From NCBI GenBank assembly GCA_004194705.1, contig SADC01000068.1:62001-126000 (forward strand): a stretch of DNA of 64,000 nt. The letters run 5' to 3'. The DNA comes from Ditylenchus dipsaci. Lineage: Eukaryota > Nematoda > Chromadorea > Rhabditida > Anguinidae. Below the pieces are notes generated by a model, which had not been told where the DNA came from, did no database searches, and was given only the letters and a program-made list of their open reading frames with translations. The position numbers were made by a program, and so were the translations under genes. Positions 56,936 to 64,000 of the stretch are shown in pieces; positions within the stretch are counted from its first letter, which is position 1, and each line of letters begins with the position of its first letter.

Positions 56936-57265
56936 CCAACAGAGGTAAATACATATTAATAGAAAGTACCAGTGGGTGCCAGGTGTGAATTTTTCACCAG
57001 CGAAAACGAATGCCTAGACTAAAGGGATGAAACAAAATAGTATTATGGTGGCGGAAACTTGACCGGTACCGTACTACCTATCCTGAAGATTACTAATCCT
57101 TTATAACCCATTTTAGTTAAGAAAAAATGTTTGCCTTCGTGTCAAGACAAATAAACATTTGTTGATGAATTCGTGTGTTGATGAATTCATGTGTTGATGA
57201 ATTCGTGTGTTGATGAATTAGTGTTGATGAATTCGGTGTTGATGAATTCGGTGTCGATGAATTCA

Positions 57266-57930
57266 GGGTCACCCTGAAAAAATAGACCTAGTAGCGAATA
57301 CACCCCCCCCCCTCCGACAATTTTTTCTTCAAAATCAGGTTTTAACCATTTCTAAGTAATTCTTTTGCGCTGAAAACGATAAAAAAAAGGTGTTTTCGGG
57401 CATTTTCTGACCTAAAAAGTTGATTTTTGGAAAAAAAATTTTTGACCAAAATTCGACTTTTTGCCTTGGGGGCCAAGGTATTCTACCTCGTTTTGTCACT
57501 GGAGCTAGGCAAAAAGAGTCTCCACATGCATTTTATGATCAAGAATTCTGCTCGGAATCATGTCTAAGGTAAGTGAGTGCGCGCATCTCTAACAAATACA
57601 CGATTTACAAAAACTTATAAAATGCCACCACCTAGGTACAACTATATGAGTACTTCCTCCTGAGTACCGCTGACGGTTTTCATTTTTCAACTTTTCGCAC
57701 AAAGTAATATCACCTTCCTAAAGTCCTACGATTATAGTTTCTAAAATGAAATATAACTGTTTGGAGATATTTTAGAAATGTTTAACTAAAAATCAAAAGT
57801 ATGACATAACTTTTTTTTTTCACTTTTTCCATATTTTCGATCTTTTGTAGAGCGTTTTGAAAATATCTTGCAAAAAGTCATACTTCAAGAAACTAGAAAA
57901 AACTCTTATCGCAGGGCTACTTATTACGGT
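57266..57930. other. Repeat region, no gene
   Basis: 57,280-57,480 resembles 60-330 in inverted orientation. 57,525-57,590 is the dispersed TTATGATCAAG repeat. No coding signal. Confidence 0.5.
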
Positions 57931-57943
57931 ACGTGACATTTTG

Positions 57944-58045
57944 ACGCCGCGCCGTTTTGATGCGCGGACATTTTGATGCCGACCGTTTTGATGCCGGCCA
58001 TTTTGATGCCAGCCATTTTGATGCCGGACAATTTGATGCCACATC
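57944..58045. repeat. CATTTTGATGCCGGC tandem array, first copy
   Basis: Six or so 16-bp units, ending in a shared ATGCCACATCAAATCGATGC. The array and its tail recur in the same orientation at 58,594-58,707 with one extra unit. Confidence 0.8.
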
Positions 58046-58593
58046 AAATCGATGCTCTTCATATCTCATTTGCGCACCCTCATTTGGGCCGGTACGTGAC
58101 ATATTTTCGTCGGACCGGAATTTCGTGTTCGCGTATAATATTCGCGTTATATTGTTAAGTTTCGCTTATTGATTCAATTCAGTGTTGCAAAACACTGGGC
58201 GGTGGTGAATTCATCCACAATAAATTCATCCACATGTGAATTCATCCACATTAAATTCACATTAACCCACTTGGATAGTATCCAAACGTAAAGGCCCAAG
58301 TGAACCACCCCTCCATAGAGTATTTTTCTCTGAGCCTAACTTTTTGGTTTCCTTGATTTTTTTTCACCCCAATCTATTGCAATGTGGAGTGTGCTGGTCT
58401 TTGGCCACGAAGCGGTTAAATACCCTTGGTATTGTCGGCGCAAAAGGTGTGAAATAGGCTTTACACCCACAGGGTTCAGACCAGCAACCTCGGTTTTGAA
58501 AGTGGTGGTGGTCTAAGTGGTCGTCCACCTGGAGCAAAATTAAAAAAAAAATGACCCAAAAATGACCCCAAAAAAAATGACCCAAGTGCCGCG

Positions 58594-58707
58594 CCGTTTT
58601 GATGCCGCGGACATTTTGATGCCGACCGTTTTGATGCCGGCCATTTTGATGCCAGCCATTTTGATGCCGGCCATTTTGATGCCGGACAATTTGATGCCAC
58701 ATCAAAT
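58594..58707. repeat. CATTTTGATGCCGGC tandem array, second copy
   Basis: Direct repeat of 57,944-58,045. Frames through these arrays (HQNGRHQNG-type) are repeat by-products. Confidence 0.8.
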
Positions 58708-59108
58708 CGATGCTATCCATAAGAATACAACTCTTTTCTCTTGCTGTGTCCCTTTTCTCGATTTCTTCCTATATGTTGGGATCTTTAAGCCGCTTTCCAG
58801 CGCGAATGTGATATTTCATTAATGAAAGTTAAATAAAAATTATTCTATTGCAATTAGGATCTTGTCCTGAGCATATTTTATAATACCAAACCAGTGATTG
58901 ACGAATACCATTTTGTTGACAAATACTTTTTTTAGTACCGGCCCTGGGTTGGCTGCTTCGAGTCCAAGACCAGCACGTTTCACATTGCAAATCATAGAAA
59001 AAAAATATTTCCTCCGAAGTGAATGAGAGCTCGAACTACCCAAGTGATGGTATCCAGGTGCCTCCCAAAACATGTTCTCATCTATCTCTTCACACGTTCA
59101 ATATACTA

Positions 59109-59183
59109 CAGTCAACTTCCTCCATAGTGCACATCCAAGGACCTGCACTATGGCGGGGTGTACACTATGGAGGGAGTTGACTG
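59109..59183. mobile_element. 75-bp Tigger-like mini-MITE
   Basis: TA-flanked. Ends CAGTCAACTTCCTCCATAGTG and CACTATGGAGGGAGTTGACTG are inverted. Smallest member of the CAGTNNA family here. Confidence 0.75.
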
Positions 59184-59303
59184 TAGCCACTACCTGGTTA
59201 GTAATTTTTGGGTACTTCCACTTGGTACTACTACTACTATTACTACTTGAGTTTCACTACTTCAGTACAAATGCATGAGAACGATATATGTCCCTCAAAG
59301 ATA

Positions 59304-59729
59304 CAGTCCACTCTCGATATAAGCACACCCTCTCAAGCTCGTTCCCGCCTAGGGTCCGACACTTTTTAACCCGATTTTCGAAGTCTTTTGCCAAACCTGA
59401 TTCGTCAGTCTGATCAGAAAAATCCTACAGATTCTGATTCCACCAATCAGTTCTCGAGAAAGCCACAAGTTTGCCGAAAAGACCGGTGGCTCTCGATATA
59501 AGCAAACCTTTTTTTAAAAATTAGGTGTGCTTATATCGAGAGCCGCGGGTCTTTTTGGTAAACTTGTGGCTATATCGAGAACTGATTGGTGGAACTAGAA
59601 TCTGTACGATTTTCTGGTCAGACTGACGAATCAGGTTTGGCAAAAGACTTCGAAAATCGGGTTAAAAAAAGTGTCGGACCCTAGGCGGGAACGAACTTGA
59701 GGAGGTGTGCTTATACCGAGAGTAGACTG
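59304..59729. mobile_element. Tigger/pogo-like palindromic MITE (CGATATAAGCACACC type)
   Basis: TA-flanked (59,302-59,303; 59,730-59,731), 426 bp, arms of about 200 bp. Ends CAGTCCACTCTCGATATAAG. Contains the common CCTAGGCGGGAACGAACTTG block. Confidence 0.85.
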
Positions 59730-60102
59730 TAAATTATTATTTCAATTGTACAAGGGGAGGGAGTTAGGTGGCCGATCGCTGTGAGCCATTTGTAGCAAAC
59801 CGCCTAAAACAACGGAAAATTAAAAAAAATCTAAAAATAAAGTAAAAACAGGTAATGGAATTTTACTTTGATTATAGCTTACTGCTAAGAAAAAAAATTT
59901 AATTCGATTAAAATTTGTCGGAGACTGTTTTGGCCTGAAACTATTGAACTATTAAAGCCGAGGTAACTGTGTCCGCAAAGCTATTGTGGCTTTAGACTAT
60001 TGTTTTTTTTACATTTTACTTTTGTGAGGCAGTACGTGACTGATTCTTTGAAAAACGGTTTAAGCTGTCTCTAATTTTTATAAAAAAACGAAGTTAACTA
60101 AC

Positions 60103-60356
60103 CTCCTTACCAGTATAGAGCCGAGCGTATTTTTTGAGAGCGCCACCAAAGGCTGGAAGAGCAATGAACCGACACTCGGTCAGGTAAGTCGTCAGGTATG
60201 GCTGTCCGCAGAGATGGTTGACTTTAGAGCTTTCTTCTGATTCATCCTCATCCGAATTGTCTTCCTCATCGCTGTCCTCCCGATTAAAGTAGTTGTGAAC
60301 GACGAAAAACAAGTTTTGGAGCTAACCTCTCTCACTGGACTTCTTGATGATGTCAT
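60103..60356 (-). CDS. First exon(s) of an unknown gene, acidic
   Basis: ATG at 60,356 (MTSSRSPVRE) is followed by a strongly acidic run (EDSDEEDNSDEDESEESSK) and a folded-looking segment (NHLCGQPYLTTYLTECR, LPAFGGALKKYARLYTGKE) ending at a GTTAGT donor (60,102). Either a 51-nt intron or a one-base slip lies near 60,290. Downstream exons were not identified. No family recognised; the acidic run suggests a nuclear protein. Confidence 0.5.
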
Positions 60357-60734
60357 TGTCAAGGGGATGATGATGTGTAATTGATTTTGTCCAGAGGAAA
60401 ATGGTTACTGGTGCACTTTACGCATAAGCAGCGAGTAGGTGTAGCGAGTCAGTATTTGTAGCGAGTCGGTGGTATACGGAACTTTGTCTTGAAAACTGTT
60501 CAGTTAAAAAACATTAAACTCTTAAATTTCCGTTGGTATGCAGACGCCTGATGAATTGAATGTCCATAATTCTGAGTTTCACGCCTTCGTATTGATCTTG
60601 TTATCCGACATTCTTGATATTAAAAAAATGCTTTGTTGTTCGAAAATTTAATTTAATTTTGATTGTAGGACGCTTAAAATATATAGCAGCCCTCTGTTGG
60701 CAGGGCCCCCTGCCTAGATACAATTTATGTATGG

Positions 60735-61082
60735 ATAAAACAGAAAAATGCCCGCGTTCGGGGAAAAAGTGCCCGCGTTGTGTGAAAAAGTGCCCGAGTT
60801 TTTTCGTTCTAGTCAAAAAGGCGAAAAAGTGCCCGCTTTTTGTGAAAATGTGCCCGTTTTTTCGAAAAAGTGTCCGCTTTTTGTGAGAATGGGTCCTTTT
60901 TTGTGAAACCGCTCTATAACAAGGACTGAGTTTGCATTTTTCAGCCGTATAATATACCATTCATTTACTGCAAAATACTGCAGTTTCAGCTTCAAGAATA
61001 ACGCTCATAGAAAGCATAATGAATATAACAGGTTAATCCAGAAGCGGGCACTTTTTCACACAACGCGGGCACTTTTCCGTAT
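60735..61082. repeat. AAAAAGTGCCCGC tandem array with inverted copy
   Basis: Seven or so units of GAAAAAGTGCCCGCG at 60,735-60,890. Inverted units at 61,032-61,082 give an inverted-repeat element of about 350 bp. Confidence 0.6.
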
Positions 61083-61844
61083 CGTCATTTATGTATATTC
61101 TATTCTCTGTATTAGGCTCTTTGTCAGGGCCGCAATTGGGGGGGGGGGTGCATAGAGGTAATTACAACTGCCCCCCCCCCCCCCCCAATAACACGTGTCC
61201 GAAAAATTATCTTCCACCTTTGCTTCGGGCTTACACCTGCCCTTCCCCTTGACTGAAAAATGAGGCTAATTACCAGCACCCTTCCCCTCCTGTGGAAAGT
61301 TGAAGTTGCGGCCATGCACTTTGTTGTATTTGCTTATTGTTTAATATCCTTGATAAAATACGTACAGTGGACTCTCTGATTAACGACTCTCCGATTGACG
61401 TCCTCTCTGATTAACGTCCCATTAGAGACGGTCCAAACCTCATAAACGACTCTCCGAATAACGTCTCTTCACAAATTCTTCCAAAAATATATCCATAACA
61501 CATCCCTATCATCCACTAACCTATTAAAACTTATGTTCGTTACGGATATCCTTCCAAAACAAAAGAATCTTCTGCAATACTTTACTCGTTAGTTGTCCAA
61601 TTAGCGGATTTTTACCTTCACTCTCACTCTTCATTGGACCCACAACAAACCTTTTATTCTCACTCTGACTTTGACCCTCCCTCTCACTTTCACTCTCAGT
61701 GTGTGTCCAAAGTCAGAGTGAGAGTGAAAGGCAGACTGATAGTGAGAGTGAATGTCAACTTTTAAAAGACTTGAAACTGAAAAAGACTGGGAAGCAGACT
61801 GAGAGGCAGTCTGAAGGACAATTTTTTCTTATTTTTTATTTATT

Positions 61845-61910
61845 TCTGCACCCTGGATTCGAACCAGCGACCTCCCTTCTAAGTACATAAGACACTACAC
61901 CAACATATCT
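61845..61910 (-). other. tRNA-like segment (SINE or tRNA pseudogene)
   Basis: Minus strand: GGTTCGAATCC at 61,853-61,863 is a perfect B box. The CTGCACCC/GGGTGCAG flank resembles an acceptor stem, and GGTGTAGTGTCTTATGTACTTAG resembles a D-arm/anticodon region. No full cloverleaf could be confirmed. Confidence 0.4.
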
Positions 61911-63201
61911 CCTTATTAGGATCGCCCAGAACTCACGTCGGAGTAGCCAATAGGCAAGGAAACGGTAAATTCAACCACGGTAAATTCGCCTCAGAATTGT
62001 TTATAAACGCCGGCGTAACGCCGGCGTCAGAACAATCCTGATTCGCCTACAGGTCGATTCCCCACAATTTTTTTATTTCTTAAGAACAAATAAACCATGC
62101 TATCCAACCCAATATTGTGAGCTGAAAACTGTTTGTTAAGACCAAAATCCTGTTTTGACTAACCAGAATCTCAATACCCTAGACAGGTACCCACTCCAAA
62201 TTGCTGAACCCCAAAGTTGGGGAATCATTGTGATTGAGCACAAAACAGTTCTATGTTATCCCAAAATGGTGCCCTGAGCTGGTTAGTGAAAGTTAAAAGT
62301 TGGTTTTTGTAGCTAAATTTTCAGGCAGTAATCAAGTTATCCAGCTGGACATCCAACTTGAGGATGGAGGACTTCATGTGTTTCGAACGTATTAATCAGT
62401 CAAAACCATGTTTTGATCTTCACAAATCATTTCAGGCACCTATTTTTAATAAATAATTTGCATGCCTATGCAGAACAACTGCCCAAATTTTGCAGTCGAC
62501 CACTTTGGAGTGGGTACTTTGGTCTTCACAAACCGTTTTTAGCACGAAATTTCGGTTTGATAGCATGGTTTATTTGTACAGAAATAAAAAAATTGTGTGC
62601 GAATTTACCTGTGGGCGAATTTACTTAGAGTACAATAGGCAGAAATAACTGGTTTTTTGAGGGTTGACTGAAGGGGTGGGGTTGAACTTTTTGCAAAAAA
62701 TCGATTGAGAGCATCGGAATTCCAGTACGATAGGCTTAATCGCCCAGAATTCCACACTAATCTACCCTGAACCATTCCAAACCACCGAAAATTTGGAATT
62801 TTTGGCGATTAAGCCCATCGGACTGGAATTCTGATCCGCTCAATCAATTTTTGCAAAAAGTTTACCCCCCCTTTTCGTGAACCCCAAAAAACCAGTTATT
62901 TTTGCTTTTTGGCCACTCTGGATGTGGTTCTGAGCGATTTTAAGGAGTGATGTAGAGGTTACTGGTTCGAATATTCGAAAATTCCGCTAATTGGACACAC
63001 GAAAATTAAGTGCAATTGAGACTGAGAGTGAAAGTGTGAGTGAAAATAAGTGTCCGCTAACTGGACACACACTGAAAGTGAGAGTGAGAGGGGAGAGTGA
63101 GAGTGAAAGGAAAATCCGCTGATTGGACACGAGGCTTTATTGTTCATGGTGATTATGTGCCAAATAAATTATGAAAACTCCGAATAACGTCCAGCGTATA
63201 A

Positions 63202-63492
63202 GGCCTCAAACACAATGAGGAGTCTGTTTGCGGATGCTAAATCAGATTTGTCGCACGGAAATGGCCAGACTAGAATTTGAGTCAGGAGTCTTGGGCGGAG
63301 TCTTTCTTTTTTATCTCAAATTTTCAAATGACATCTATTTTTTGAAATGCTCATCTGGTAGCCCTGAATCTTAGCTACAAAATGGTAATAACAGAATAAT
63401 TTTTGAAAAATTGAAAAAAAAGTTATGGCCATTTCCGTGCGACAAATATGATTTAGCATCCGCAAACAGACTCCTCATTGTGTTTGAGGCCT
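63202..63492. mobile_element. Nested MITE with long inverted ends
   Basis: AGGCCTCAAACACAATGAGG at the left and its complement at the right; arms of about 65 bp are nearly perfect. A degraded relative lies at about 15,465-15,890. Confidence 0.75.
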
Positions 63493-63573
63493 AAAAGGTG
63501 AGTAAAATGTCTCTCTGATTAACGTCCCTTAGGGCTGGTCCCTTGAAAGACGTCGATCAGAGAGTCGACTGTA

Positions 63574-64000
63574 GTGCACATTTACCCATTCAGGACTACA
63601 AAATGCTTATAAAATTTCACATAAATTATTTAGGTAACACGTTAACATAGAGCCCACAAACACCCCTGTACTTGAATCAACGTCTTCAGAGAAGTCCAAG
63701 ATATGACTTACTATTTGAATATCATTTAGTTCTCAGTGAGGAATAGAAGGGGCTCATTAGAGAGGAAGCGCTTTTTTCAGCCTTATTCGAAAGAAGCGCT
63801 TATTAGAGAAAGAGCAATTATTGGAGAGGGTGCAGAAAATACGGTATTCGTTGCCTAAATTAGGAAATAGTAAAACGAAATCAAGCTGATCCGGGTCAAT
63901 TAGGCAAACATTCAGTCAAGTAAATCTAAAAATATTTTAGCACTTATAAGTGTCAGGGGCCTGCTAGATAGTCGTTTTGGATATTTAAGGTGCTTATTAT
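63574..64000. other. Right edge, no gene
   Basis: AT-rich. Includes a right end of the CCGTATTT family (AGAAAATACGGTA at 63,834-63,846) with AGCGCTTATTAGAGAAAGAG internal units. No coding signal. Confidence 0.4.

Larger units (their letters stand above)
54415..57265. mobile_element. Inverted-repeat-bounded segment carrying a histone H3-like gene
   Basis: Left arm: tandem GAATTCATCAACAC(AC) units (54,415-54,525), then a unique stretch to about 54,790. The right arm (about 57,055-57,265) is its inverted copy, down to the GACACGAAGGCAAACATTTTTTCTTA segment. The left arm has been split by the TA-flanked MITE 54,589-54,746, which the right arm lacks. Target duplication at the outer ends is not evident, so either a composite/non-autonomous element or two inverted copies flanking a host gene is possible. 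Confidence 0.6.
61365..63571. mobile_element. 2.2-kb Tigger-like element (TTAACGTCC type), composite
   Basis: TA-flanked (61,363-61,364; 63,572-63,573). Ends CAGTGGACTCTCTGATTAACG and inverted CAGTCGACTCTCTGATCGACG. The interior has GAGAGTGA simple repeats, a tRNA-like segment (61,845-61,910) and a nested 63,202-63,492 MITE. No transposase frame recognised. Confidence 0.7.

Noticed and set aside
57820..58822. HQNGRHQNG- and ILMPAILMP-type open frames
   Set aside because: Translation of the 16-bp CATTTTGATGCC tandem arrays in different frames; no start context or conservation.
60601..60995. Cys/Lys-Pro-rich frame (KCPRSGKKCPRC type) suggesting a cysteine-rich peptide
   Set aside because: Produced by the AAAAAGTGCCCGC tandem repeat; the other strand is equally open.
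61124..61315. Coding frame at the G/C homopolymer runs
   Set aside because: Spans long G and C runs of uncertain length; no conserved features.

Overview
The window is eukaryotic, AT-rich, repeat-dense and gene-poor. The spliced genes have introns mostly of 48-71 nt with TTTTCAG- or TTTTTAG-type 3' splice sites, and one gene encodes a secreted GYG-repeat protein. This fits a nematode best. The organism itself cannot be named from the sequence, so this is an inference from intron style and gene content.

Layout. From about 320 to 13,446 lies a repeat-riddled block (block A). It carries one intact-looking five-exon gene of unknown function (minus, 10,431-11,288) and, inside an A-only insertion, a small membrane-protein gene (minus, 5,782-6,346). 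Block B (about 36,540-42,007) is a diverged second copy of A, and part of it recurs at 42,197-43,150. Comparing A with B gives exact empty sites for several DNA transposons. From 13.4 to 19.8 kb there are mainly short inverted-repeat transposons.

The centre is a complete LTR retrotransposon, 19,803-35,190 (15.4 kb), with 953/956-bp LTRs, a TAATG target duplication and a primer-binding site. It has Ty3/gypsy-order gag-protease-RT-RNase H-DD35E integrase. Downstream of pol is a second 4.3-kb coding module, preceded by a canonical 3' splice site, with a Pro/Gln-rich N-terminus and a C-terminal Upf1-like superfamily 1 helicase. The whole element, LTRs and untranslated parts included, is saturated on one strand with the pentamer TCCAG in all reading frames. 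That property and the helicase module are the most unusual things in the window.

From 43 to 53 kb comes a small host-gene cluster: two TATA-driven genes for small secreted proteins (minus), a UTP11-type ribosome-biogenesis gene (minus) and a TTC9-family TPR gene (plus). From 53 to 64 kb the sequence is mostly inverted-repeat elements. Between two arms of one of these sits a minus-strand gene whose last exon encodes the C-terminal half of a divergent histone H3 (CENP-A-like), and a single acidic exon of an unknown gene lies at 60.1-60.4 kb.

Caution: nearly every conserved host exon contains single-base deletions that break an otherwise well-conserved frame, and the two LTRs appear to differ only by indels. 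Much of the apparent frameshifting here, including that in the retrotransposon, is therefore probably assembly error rather than decay.
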